DNA of 64,000 nucleotides from Prevotella sp. (GTDB lineage: Bacteria > Bacteroidota > Bacteroidia > Bacteroidales > Bacteroidaceae): contig JAFUFD010000038.1 of assembly GCA_017470055.1 (NCBI GenBank), positions 1-64,000 on the forward strand, given 5' to 3'. The notes under the pieces are model-generated. The model made no database searches and was not told the origin of the DNA. It was given only the letters and a program-made list of their open reading frames with translations. Shown piece by piece: positions 44,722 to 52,831 of the stretch. The position numbers and the translations under genes are program-made. Position 1 is the first letter of the stretch. Each line of letters starts with the position of its first letter.

Positions 44722-46530
44722 ATGCAGATAAACAGCCACATGTCAGTGTTGATACACGACTTAGCCAAACACTATGGTGACCGTGAGATGCTGATTTATC
44801 AGGATTTCGGCGGTAAGGAGTGGAAATCGTTATCGTTTAATCAAGTGTCGCAGACTGTCAAACAGGTCAGTAATGCCCTGTTGAACCTTGGGGTGAAAGT
44901 CCAGGAGAATATCGGTATCTTCTCTCAGAACTCTGTGCAGTATCTGGAATGTGACTTCGGAGCCTGGGGCGTCCGTGCCGTCACGATACCTTTCTATGCA
45001 ACCAGTTCGGAGCAGCAGATCCAGTTTATGATCAATGATGCGAAGGTGCGTTTCCTCTTTGTCGGTGAGCAGGAGCAGTACGACCGTGCTCGTCGAGTGG
45101 TGTCACTCTGTCCTACTTTGGAGCGTATTATCGTTTTCGACCCGCTTGTGCATATCTCATCCCACGACCCCAACGCCCTTTATTTCAGCGATTTCCTGAA
45201 GTTAGGCGACAACCTGCCCCGTCAGACGGAGGTGGAGGCTCGTCAGCAAGAGGCTTCGTTTGATGATATCGCTAATATCCTTTACACCAGTGGTACGACG
45301 GGTGATTCCAAGGGCGTTATCCTTCCGCATTCCATGTTCCATGCCGCCTTTGAGGCTAACAACAAGTGTGTACCAGTGAACGAGAATGACCGTGTGATGA
45401 ACTTCCTCCCCTATACGCATATCTTTGAGCGTGGATGGGCTATCCTCGCCCTCACCAAGGGCGCGCGGATGATCGTCAATACCCATCCGCAGGAGGTGCA
45501 GCAGTCGATGCGTGAGACACATCCCACCTGTATGTCGAGCGTTCCCCGCTTCTGGGAGAAGGTATATATGGGAGTCATGGATAAGATAGAGCACTCCAGT
45601 GCGATGCAACGCAAACTCTTCAAACACGCGCTCGCCGTAGGACGTAAGCACAATATCGAATATCTCTCGTTGGGCAAGAAGCCCCCTATGGCTCTCCATT
45701 TAGAGTATGAGATGCTCAATCGTACCGTCTTCTCCTTAGTACGTAAGGAGTTGGGCTTGGAGAATGCCCATTTCTTCCCCACGGCAGGTGCTGCGGTGAG
45801 TGCCCATGTGGAGGAATTTGTCCATTCCATCGGCATTAATATGATTGTGGGCTATGGCTTGACCGAGTCTCTTGCCACCGTTTCCTGCGACCATCTTGGG
45901 GAGTCGTTCACCGTAGGCTCAGTGGGTCGTCCTATCGAGGGTATCGATATCAAGATCAGCGAGGAAGGCGAGATTCTGCTGAAGGGTCCGACGATAACGC
46001 CAGGCTATTACAACCGTGAGGATCTCACAAAACAGTCGTTCACGGAGGATGGCTATTTCAAGACGGGTGACGCCGGCTATCTGAAGGATGGTGAGTTGTT
46101 CTTGAAAGAGCGTATCAAAGATCTCTTTAAGACCAGCAATGGTAAGTATATCGCTCCTCAGATGATTGAGTCGAAACTGTTGGTGGATAAGTATATCGAC
46201 CAGATTTGTATCATTGCCGATCAGCGTAAGTTCGTCTCTGCGCTCATCGTCCCTGTCTATCCGCTTTTGGAGGAGTATGCCCGTGAGCATAATATCCCGT
46301 TTGAGAGCCGTGGGCAACTTTGTGATGCTCCGCAAATCTATGAGATGATGAAAGAGCGTATTGATACCCTCCAGCAGCAACTTGCCCACTATGAGCAGGT
46401 GAAACGTTTCACGCTCCTGCCTCACCACCTCTCTATGGAGAAGGGAGAATTGACTAACACGTTGAAGATCCGCCGCCGTGTGCTTTATGAGAACTATAAG
46501 GCGGAGATTGATAAGATGTACGAAGACTAA
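44722..46530 (+). CDS. long-chain acyl-CoA ligase (AMP-forming)
   Basis: A 602-residue ANL-superfamily enzyme that activates fatty acids with ATP and CoA. The P-loop YTSGTTGDSKGVILPH lies near residue 190; VGYGLTESLATVS and YFKTGDAGYLKDG (adenylate and ATP motifs) follow, then the hinge and C-domain with LFKTSNGKYIAPQ. The ATG at 44722 is preferred to an upstream TTG, which overlaps the promoter element, and it has a clear Shine-Dalgarno sequence. The stop overlaps the prfB start by one base (TAATG), so a lipid gene and a translation factor are coupled. Confidence 0.9.
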   Translation: MQINSHMSVLIHDLAKHYGDREMLIYQDFGGKEWKSLSFNQVSQTVKQVSNALLNLGVKVQENIGIFSQNSVQYLECDFGAWGVRAVTIPFYATSSEQQIQFMINDAKVRFLFVGEQEQYDRARRVVSLCPTLERIIVFDPLVHISSHDPNALYFSDFLKLGDNLPRQTEVEARQQEASFDDIANILYTSGTTGDSKGVILPHSMFHAAFEANNKCVPVNENDRVMNFLPYTHIFERGWAILALTKGARMIVNTHPQEVQQSMRETHPTCMSSVPRFWEKVYMGVMDKIEHSSAMQRKLFKHALAVGRKHNIEYLSLGKKPPMALHLEYEMLNRTVFSLVRKELGLENAHFFPTAGAAVSAHVEEFVHSIGINMIVGYGLTESLATVSCDHLGESFTVGSVGRPIEGIDIKISEEGEILLKGPTITPGYYNREDLTKQSFTEDGYFKTGDAGYLKDGELFLKERIKDLFKTSNGKYIAPQMIESKLLVDKYIDQICIIADQRKFVSALIVPVYPLLEEYAREHNIPFESRGQLCDAPQIYEMMKERIDTLQQQLAHYEQVKRFTLLPHHLSMEKGELTNTLKIRRRVLYENYKAEIDKMYED

Positions 46531-47651
46531 TGATAACACAAGACCAGTTGAAGGATGTCTTGGATAGGGTGGAGAAATTGCACCACTATCTCAAGATTGA
46601 CGAGAAGAAGATAGAGTTCGAGGAGGAGGACCTTCGCACACAGGCTCCCGACTTCTGGGAAGACCAGAAGCGTGCTGAGGAGCAGATGAAGAAGGTGAAG
46701 GCAATCAAGAAATGGATTGACGGCTATCAGGAGGTTCGCAGTGCCGCTGACGAACTCCAACTCGCCTTTGACTTCTATAAGGAGGAGATGGTAACGGAAG
46801 AGGAGGTGGATGCCGACTACGCCAGAGCCATCGAACTGATAGAGTCCTTAGAACTCAAGAACATGCTTCGCCAGAAAGAGGACCCGATGGAGTGTGTGCT
46901 CAAGATTAACTCGGGGGCAGGCGGCACGGAGAGCCAGGACTGGGCTTCCATGCTGATGCGTATGTACCAGCGATGGGCAGAGGCTCATGGCTATAAGGTC
47001 AGCATCTCTAACCTGCAAGACGGCGATGAGGCTGGTATTAAGAGCGTCACCATGCAGATAGAGGGTGGCGAGTATGCCTATGGCTTTCTGAAGAGTGAGA
47101 ACGGTGTACACCGTCTGGTGCGTGTCTCTCCTTTCAATGCACAGGGTAAGCGCATGACCTCTTTCGCCTCCGTCTTCGTCACTCCGTTGGTGGACGACAC
47201 GATAGAGGTGTATGTCGACCCCGCCAAACTCTCGTGGGACACGTTCCGCTCCAGTGGCGCAGGAGGTCAGAATGTCAATAAGGTGGAGTCGGGTGTCCGT
47301 CTGCGATATTGGTATACCGACCCAGATACAGGTGAGGAAGAGGAGATCCTCATCGAGAATACGGAGACGCGCGACCAACCGAAGAACAAGGAGCGTGCCA
47401 TGGCACTGCTGCGATCGCAACTCTACGACCGTGCGATGAAAAAACGCATGGAGGCACAGGCGAAGATAGAGGCAGGTAAGAAGAAGATTGAATGGGGCTC
47501 GCAGATTCGCTCTTATGTCTTCGACGACCGTCGTGTGAAAGACCATCGCACCAACTACCAGACCTCAGATGTCGATGGGGTGATGGATGGAAAAATCGAC
47601 GATTTCATCAAGGCTTACCTGATGGAATTCCCAGTAACAGATGAAGAGTAA
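46530..47651 (+). CDS. prfB: peptide chain release factor 2
   Basis: A 373-residue class I release factor for UGA and UAA. The stop-recognition SPF is in VRVSPFNAQGKR (near residue 197) and the catalytic GGQ in SSGAGGQNVNKVESG (near 242). The frame is continuous: the programmed +1 frameshift (in-frame UGA near codon 25) known from many prfB genes is absent. It starts one base inside the acyl-CoA ligase stop and is followed by a 47-residue membrane protein gene. Confidence 0.95.
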   Translation: MITQDQLKDVLDRVEKLHHYLKIDEKKIEFEEEDLRTQAPDFWEDQKRAEEQMKKVKAIKKWIDGYQEVRSAADELQLAFDFYKEEMVTEEEVDADYARAIELIESLELKNMLRQKEDPMECVLKINSGAGGTESQDWASMLMRMYQRWAEAHGYKVSISNLQDGDEAGIKSVTMQIEGGEYAYGFLKSENGVHRLVRVSPFNAQGKRMTSFASVFVTPLVDDTIEVYVDPAKLSWDTFRSSGAGGQNVNKVESGVRLRYWYTDPDTGEEEEILIENTETRDQPKNKERAMALLRSQLYDRAMKKRMEAQAKIEAGKKKIEWGSQIRSYVFDDRRVKDHRTNYQTSDVDGVMDGKIDDFIKAYLMEFPVTDEE

Positions 47652-47671
47652 CTTTAAAACTTATAAATATT

Positions 47672-47815
47672 ATGAGCAAGAAAAATCAAGCAAAGCGTGA
47701 CGCATACGCTAAGAAGCAGGAAGCAAAAGGTAAGAATCTGATTATGTGGATTATTGGTGTCTTAATCGCGTTAGGTCTGATTTTTGCCATTACTACCAGT
47801 CTCTCGTTGGCATAA
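47672..47815 (+). CDS. 47-residue single-span membrane protein
   Basis: A short protein with a basic N-terminal helix (MSKKNQAKRDAYAKKQEAKG) and one membrane segment (about 22-43, LIMWIIGVLIALGLIFAI). It lies 20 bases after prfB, and its stop overlaps the CYTH start by one base (TAATG). I recognise no family with a known role. Good spacing, coupling and a clear K-rich plus hydrophobic layout argue that it is expressed. Confidence 0.65.
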   Translation: MSKKNQAKRDAYAKKQEAKGKNLIMWIIGVLIALGLIFAITTSLSLA

Positions 47816-48291
47816 TGGCGCTGGAGATTGAGCGTAAATTCTTGGTACTGGATGACTCCTACAAACAGGAGTCATTCAGCCATAGTCATATCCTGCAAGG
47901 ATATATCTGCAGTGAGCGTGGCAGGACTGTGCGAGTCCGTATCCGTGACGACCACGCCTTTATCACCATCAAGGGTCCCAGCATGGATGGCGGTCTCTCC
48001 CGCTATGAGTTTGAGCAGGAGATTCCCCTGGAAGACGGCAAACAACTCATGCGTCTTTGTGAGCCAGGCATCATCGACAAGACACGTTGGCTTATCAGGA
48101 GTGGTGCGCATGTCTTTGAGGTCGATGAGTTTTTGGGTGATAACGAGGGGCTGGTGATGGCGGAAGTGGAACTCTCATCGGTTGATGAGAGTGCAAGAAT
48201 ACCCAGTTTTATTGGTAAGGAAGTGACAGGAGACCGCCGTTATTACAATAGTCAGTTACGACAGCATCCCTATCGGTATTGGGATAAATAG
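47815..48291 (+). CDS. CYTH-domain protein (triphosphate tunnel enzyme)
   Basis: A 158-residue cytosolic protein with the CYTH signature EIERKF at residues 4-9 and alternating charged strands (RTVRVRIRDD, ITIKGP, YEFEQEIPLED, VFEVDEF, LVMAEVEL) that build the triphosphate tunnel. Bacterial members hydrolyse inorganic triphosphate or thiamine triphosphate; the substrate here is unknown. The ATG overlaps the stop of the 47-residue gene. A longer frame starting at 47746 would overlap that gene and lacks support. Confidence 0.87.
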   Translation: MALEIERKFLVLDDSYKQESFSHSHILQGYICSERGRTVRVRIRDDHAFITIKGPSMDGGLSRYEFEQEIPLEDGKQLMRLCEPGIIDKTRWLIRSGAHVFEVDEFLGDNEGLVMAEVELSSVDESARIPSFIGKEVTGDRRYYNSQLRQHPYRYWDK

Positions 48292-48301
48292 TAGATGAAA
48301 A

Positions 48302-49225
48302 ATGATGAGAAATTGGCTGTTGGCGCTTAGCAGTTGGCTTTTAGCCTTGGGTTGCGGAGCACAGTCTCCACAGCAGGTAGAGCAGGAGGAGCGAGAAGTT
48401 CCTCAGGCGGATCGTGCCTTTACATACAATAGGGAGTACACCAAGGAGGATAGTGCCTTGGTGGTGAGACTGTTAGAAGAGGCAAAGACAAAGCGAGGCA
48501 AGGAGAATCGGATGATGTACTTCGGCAAGAAATTCTTAGGGTTGCCTTACGTGGGGCATACCCTGGAGAATGGTGACGAGGAACACCTGATCGTCAATCT
48601 GCGTGAACTCGATTGTACCACTTTCGTAGAGACGGTACTTGCCTTGACCCTTTGTGACAGGGACGACAACCGTACGTTTGACGACTATTGCAATAACTTG
48701 ATGAGGATTCGCTATCGTCATGGGAAGATGACGGACTATACCTCCCGCCTGCACTATTTCACTTGGTGGGGAGATGATAATGTCGCATTGGGTCTGGTGA
48801 AGGACATCGGTATCATGGACAATCTTTTTACCGCTATGCAAACCGTTCATGTCAATTATATGTCAGCACACCCTAACCTGTATAAGCAACTGAGGAACCA
48901 TCCAGATTTTGTGCCTGTCATCAAAGCCTACGAGGAGGAGACCAATGGCAAGCAATATCCTTATATTCCCAAGAGTAATTTGGGATGGTCTCCGTCGACA
49001 CCGTTGGCGATGGTTCGGGACGGGGATATCGTCGCCATGCTGACAGATAAGGACGGTTTAGACACTCGCCATATCGGTATTGCCTTCTGGCAGAACGGGA
49101 AACTGCATCTGCTCCATGCCTCCAGCCTCTATAAGAAGGTGCTGATGAGCAAGGAGACTTTCTATGCGTATGAGGCGAGACAACCTAAGCATATTGGTAT
49201 CAGAGTGTGGAGAGCGGTGGAGTGA
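48302..49225 (+). CDS. DUF1460 exported amidase-like protein
   Basis: A 307-residue exported protein. The signal peptide ends in LLALGCGAQS, which could be a lipobox or a signal peptidase I site. The domain DUF1460 belongs with NlpC/P60-like cysteine amidases: the probable nucleophile is Cys in RELDCTTFVET (near residue 103), with His in DTRHIGIAFW (near 260). A role in murein peptide trimming or recycling is the usual guess; direct evidence is absent. The stop shares four bases with the LicD gene start (GTGA). Confidence 0.8.
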   Translation: MMRNWLLALSSWLLALGCGAQSPQQVEQEEREVPQADRAFTYNREYTKEDSALVVRLLEEAKTKRGKENRMMYFGKKFLGLPYVGHTLENGDEEHLIVNLRELDCTTFVETVLALTLCDRDDNRTFDDYCNNLMRIRYRHGKMTDYTSRLHYFTWWGDDNVALGLVKDIGIMDNLFTAMQTVHVNYMSAHPNLYKQLRNHPDFVPVIKAYEEETNGKQYPYIPKSNLGWSPSTPLAMVRDGDIVAMLTDKDGLDTRHIGIAFWQNGKLHLLHASSLYKKVLMSKETFYAYEARQPKHIGIRVWRAVE

Positions 49226-50004
49226 GGAAGATTACGGATATACAGGAACTGCGTAGTATCCAGATGGGAATCTTGGATGACGTGCATCGCTTTTGTGAGG
49301 AGCAGGGACTGCGCTACTCCCTCAGCAGTGGTACACTGATAGGTGCCGTGCGCCACAAGGGCTATATCCCTTGGGACGATGATATCGATATTTATATGCC
49401 CCGAGGCGACTACGAGCGTTTTTTGCAAGATTATTGTGACCAGACGGGACACTATCGTGTGTTGAACCCCCAAAAGGAGTCCCATTATTATTATACTTTT
49501 GCCAAGGTGGTCGACCTGCGCACACGGATGATTGAGAAAGAGACAGAAGGCTATGAGATTGGTGTCTATATTGATGTATTCCCTGTCGACTATGTGACAG
49601 AGGACATGCAGGAGCGTGAGCGTATCTTCCGCCTGAAGAGACTCCTCTACAAGATTCGTCGCTGTAAGATATCCCATAGCAACCCCTTGCGTTCCCGTCT
49701 TGCCTATTGGTGCTATCGCAGTCTGCCTGTTACGGTAGGGATGCTGAACCGTTGGATTGAGAAAATAATTGTGCGGAAAGAGCCTACCCGGACACTCTGC
49801 CACATGACAGAGGCAGGACCTGCTATCAAGGGCTGTTTCCCCGCTAAGGATATGGAGACGTATATCGACTTGCCTTTTGAGGATCGTATCTACAAGGCGA
49901 TGGTAGGCTATGACGACCATCTGACGAGGACGTATGGCGACTATATGCAACTGCCTCCCGAAGACCAGCGGACTACCCACCAGTTTGAGGCGTACTGGAT
50001 TTAG
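49222..50004 (+). CDS. LicD-family phosphoalcohol transferase
   Basis: A 260-residue LicD/fukutin-type enzyme. The nucleotidyltransferase-fold motif is intact: GTLIGAVRHKGYIPWDDDID (near residues 34-53), where the DDDID aspartates bind metal. LicD proteins move phosphocholine or similar groups from a CDP-activated donor to a glycan. The GTG at 49222 overlaps the DUF1460 stop; a GTG at 49207 is an alternative. It converges (four-base overlap) on a unit encoding a cytidylyltransferase/PLP-enzyme fusion and an opine-type dehydrogenase, which could make its donor. The acceptor glycan is unknown and no glycosyltransferases are near. Confidence 0.85.
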   Translation: MRKITDIQELRSIQMGILDDVHRFCEEQGLRYSLSSGTLIGAVRHKGYIPWDDDIDIYMPRGDYERFLQDYCDQTGHYRVLNPQKESHYYYTFAKVVDLRTRMIEKETEGYEIGVYIDVFPVDYVTEDMQERERIFRLKRLLYKIRRCKISHSNPLRSRLAYWCYRSLPVTVGMLNRWIEKIIVRKEPTRTLCHMTEAGPAIKGCFPAKDMETYIDLPFEDRIYKAMVGYDDHLTRTYGDYMQLPPEDQRTTHQFEAYWI

Positions 50005-51008
50005 GTATTAATAGTTAACATGGTTTTACCCCATTCATACACCTTATTAATATAAGGGCAGTGGATGTGATGCTCGTGCATCAAACGATGAATGATGGCA
50101 AGACCGTAAGGAAAATCCTCTGTGAAATAACGGCTCTGGAAGTCAGGAACGAAAGCGTTCCCTATTTTCTTCATGGGCGAGAGGATGCCTTTGAAAGCCT
50201 CAATGGAGTGCAGTTTCTGGGTTAGTGTGGCGGCATTAGTGCTCTCGTAATAGTCGAGGACAGTGGGAATAGCGCCAGGAGTAACGGGTAGTATATCGAG
50301 TAAAAGGAAAAACTCCTTGTCCATGTCGATGAGCAGTTGGGAAGCCTCGTCCGTCCAATCGCTATAGAACTGGCTCTGTATGGGATATGTAACGCCCTCG
50401 TGCCAGTCATGCCACATGTCATAGAGGCGGGAGGTATGCAATAAAGGGTTACTATTCGTCAGACTGACCTCATAGTGACTGGCAAGCAGATGAACAGGGG
50501 TGTCGAACATCTTGCCGAGTGTCTCAGCAAGTGAAAGACCTTCTCCCCTCTCTACGGCAATACTTAGGGAGGACTTATAGCCTAACAGGTGAGCGGATTT
50601 GCCATAGTCCTCCACACGGGCGATAAAGGGGACACGTTGGAAACCATACAAAGGGGTGGTCTCAGGGAGTATTCCCATTGCCTCGAAGAAGAACCCCGTA
50701 CTGCTGACCACACTACCCACGGCAGTATGGGGGGGCAGATATGGAAGAATCGCTTGCAGGGTGTCTGCGATACCATAGCCAGGAAGGCAGAGGAGGATAA
50801 GGTCTGCTTGTGGAATCAGTTCGGCAGGATTTGCCGAAAGGCGGGAGATAGTGCCCTCAAGGGTCTTGCCCTCTGGAGTCGTGATATGCAAGGTCTTGTC
50901 CCATTGCTCCGGATGACGGGTCAGCAGACTGACCTCATAGCCCTTATTGGCAAGATAGCCGGTGATGACATGTCCGAGGTTGCCCCCTCCGCAGATACAG
51001 ATATTCAT
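50001..51008 (-). CDS. octopine/nopaline-type NAD(P) dehydrogenase
   Basis: A 335-residue cytosolic dehydrogenase. The N-terminal Rossmann motif is ICGGGNLGHVITGYLANKGY, and the C-terminal half has the opine dehydrogenase pattern (SLTNSNPLLHTSRLYDMW, where the His is the likely catalytic residue). Enzymes of this family join an amino group to a 2-keto acid by reductive condensation. Its ATG overlaps the stop of the cytidylyltransferase/PLP fusion by four bases, so both serve one pathway. I propose that it alkylates the amine of phosphoethanolamine or CDP-ethanolamine, for example with pyruvate; this is inference. Confidence 0.82.
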   Translation of the reverse strand: MNICICGGGNLGHVITGYLANKGYEVSLLTRHPEQWDKTLHITTPEGKTLEGTISRLSANPAELIPQADLILLCLPGYGIADTLQAILPYLPPHTAVGSVVSSTGFFFEAMGILPETTPLYGFQRVPFIARVEDYGKSAHLLGYKSSLSIAVERGEGLSLAETLGKMFDTPVHLLASHYEVSLTNSNPLLHTSRLYDMWHDWHEGVTYPIQSQFYSDWTDEASQLLIDMDKEFFLLLDILPVTPGAIPTVLDYYESTNAATLTQKLHSIEAFKGILSPMKKIGNAFVPDFQSRYFTEDFPYGLAIIHRLMHEHHIHCPYINKVYEWGKTMLTINT

Positions 51009-52816
51009 AATGACCTTAACGCTTCAATCAGATGGTCGTTGTCCTCAGTGTCTCGCACTGACAGGCGGATATAGTTGCCGCCTCTCAGTCCGTTCTTCGA
51101 GTCGCAGTCTTTTGCCATGATATTGAAACGCTCCAATAAAAGCAAGGTCAGTTCTGCGGAGGTGTATTTGTCGATGACCTGACAGCAGAAATAGTTTGCC
51201 TGGGTGGGCAGTACCTTCAGATAGGGGATGGTACGTAGCAACTTGCCAAAGCGGTCACGCTCGGCGATGAAACGGTGACACGCTTGTACGTAGTCTTTCT
51301 CGTATTTGCCGAAGATCTGCATATAGAACTCACCGAAAGAGTTGATATTCCAGATACTCACGTCTTCCTTGATACGACAGATGGTGTCGGTGTCGGCAGA
51401 GGCAAGGATGCCTAAGCGTAGTCCGGGAACGCCATACGACTTGGAGATGCTCTTCATCACGACCAGTCCCTTATATGACTCTAAGATATCGTTGTGTAAC
51501 AGACTATTGTGCTCAAAGTCCTCGCTGAAGTCCACAAACGACTCATCGACGATGAGGCGGATACCTTGTTGGCGGCTCCAGGTGATGAGGCTTCGCAGTC
51601 CCTCCATGGGGATAAAGTTGCCAGAGGGGTTGTCTGGGTTGATAAGCAGCAAACTGTCAATTTGTCTCTCGCCAAAGAAGTGGATGAGGTCGTCTGCCGT
51701 GTAACTCAGATCGTCGTTGTCTGGTTGGAATGCGACAATCTGGTCTGGGCGCAGGCGATGGGGATATTCCTCAAAAGTAGGATAGATGACACCGATTCTC
51801 CCCTGTGTCCCTTCCATCAGGCTCTTGATCAGTTCTGCGGCTCCATTGCCTGCCACCACATAGTCTTGCTTGATACCAAAATACTTGCCGGCAAGGAGGG
51901 AGTTGACAAACATCCCGGAGGGATACTCTGTCAATAGGGTGTCGAAGTTGGCACGCAACTCATCCTTCATCCGCTGGGGAGGGAAGTAGGGATTTACCAG
52001 ATAGCAATAGTCAAGCATCTTGGGGAATCGCCAGTGTCCGCCATAGCGGTAGTTGAAGCGGTGCAGCATCTCCTCGCCCTCGGCGAAGATCGTCTCTGCG
52101 ATATCCAAGTCTTGGATATCGTCTATCTCATACCATTTCTCATTACCGATAGGCAGTGCTTTCAGGTCGGCATGGTCGATCAGAGTGATGACACGCAGCA
52201 CCTGCTCGTAATACTCGTTGTTGCCCAAGGCGGCGCAATATGCCTCTAAGAAGGGCACGTATTTATGCTGTGCAAAATCACGTGAGAACTTGTAGATATT
52301 GACAGTCTTGTAATATTGGTCGACATCCGCATATTTGAAAGCCTTCTTCGGAACAAAGTTGACGATATGATTGTCTGCGTCGATGCGCACCATCGTGCCG
52401 TCCATCCATGACTCGTATTTGGCGACGAGGGCAAGGTTGGGGTAGGGATTCTCTACCAGCATCTGAAACAAGCGGTCGCTGAAGATAAGGTCACTCTCTA
52501 TCAATAGCGTGTCGTCCTCCTGGAATTGCTGTTTCACCAGCGACAACGAGTAGATATTATTCGTCTTGTCGTAGATGGGGTTCTCGGCAAACTCTATCCT
52601 CAAACGGTCATGATAGCGGTCACCGATATAGTCACGGAGTTCCTGGCCCTTATAGCCGACCACGATGATGACACGGCTGAGGGAGAGTTGCGACAACTGC
52701 CCTAACAGCCGGTCTATCAGTCGTACACCATTCACTGGGACCATGCATTTCGTCTGGTCCTTGGTCAGTTCACCGAGTCTGCGACCCATACCTGCCGCCA
52801 AGATAATTGCCTGCAT
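51005..52816 (-). CDS. bifunctional nucleotidyltransferase / CobD-like PLP enzyme
   Basis: A 603-residue fusion. Residues 1-235 are a sugar-nucleotide-type transferase of the LicC group (LAAGMGRRLGELTKDQTKCM, ESDLIFSD). Residues about 245-603 are a fold-type I PLP enzyme of the HisC/CobD group (NPDNPSGNF, DESFVDF, and SISKSYGVPGLRLG with the PLP lysine at Lys459). A decarboxylase of CobD type acting on phosphoserine would give phosphoethanolamine, which the first domain could turn into CDP-ethanolamine. A transaminase making aminoethylphosphonate is the alternative, but no PEP mutase is present. Fifteen bases separate it from metG upstream. Confidence 0.83.
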   Translation of the reverse strand: MQAIILAAGMGRRLGELTKDQTKCMVPVNGVRLIDRLLGQLSQLSLSRVIIVVGYKGQELRDYIGDRYHDRLRIEFAENPIYDKTNNIYSLSLVKQQFQEDDTLLIESDLIFSDRLFQMLVENPYPNLALVAKYESWMDGTMVRIDADNHIVNFVPKKAFKYADVDQYYKTVNIYKFSRDFAQHKYVPFLEAYCAALGNNEYYEQVLRVITLIDHADLKALPIGNEKWYEIDDIQDLDIAETIFAEGEEMLHRFNYRYGGHWRFPKMLDYCYLVNPYFPPQRMKDELRANFDTLLTEYPSGMFVNSLLAGKYFGIKQDYVVAGNGAAELIKSLMEGTQGRIGVIYPTFEEYPHRLRPDQIVAFQPDNDDLSYTADDLIHFFGERQIDSLLLINPDNPSGNFIPMEGLRSLITWSRQQGIRLIVDESFVDFSEDFEHNSLLHNDILESYKGLVVMKSISKSYGVPGLRLGILASADTDTICRIKEDVSIWNINSFGEFYMQIFGKYEKDYVQACHRFIAERDRFGKLLRTIPYLKVLPTQANYFCCQVIDKYTSAELTLLLLERFNIMAKDCDSKNGLRGGNYIRLSVRDTEDNDHLIEALRSL

Positions 52817-52831
52817 AACTTCAATTTTTTA

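Noticed and set aside
46530-46640. Programmed frameshift in prfB
   Set aside because: The frame is continuous from MITQDQ onward with no in-frame UGA near codon 25, so no recoding is needed.
51005-52816. Aminoethylphosphonate (PntC-type) pathway
   Set aside because: The PLP domain has HisC/CobD-type motifs, not those of class V AEP transaminases, and no PEP mutase or phosphonopyruvate decarboxylase is in the window. It remains a weaker alternative.
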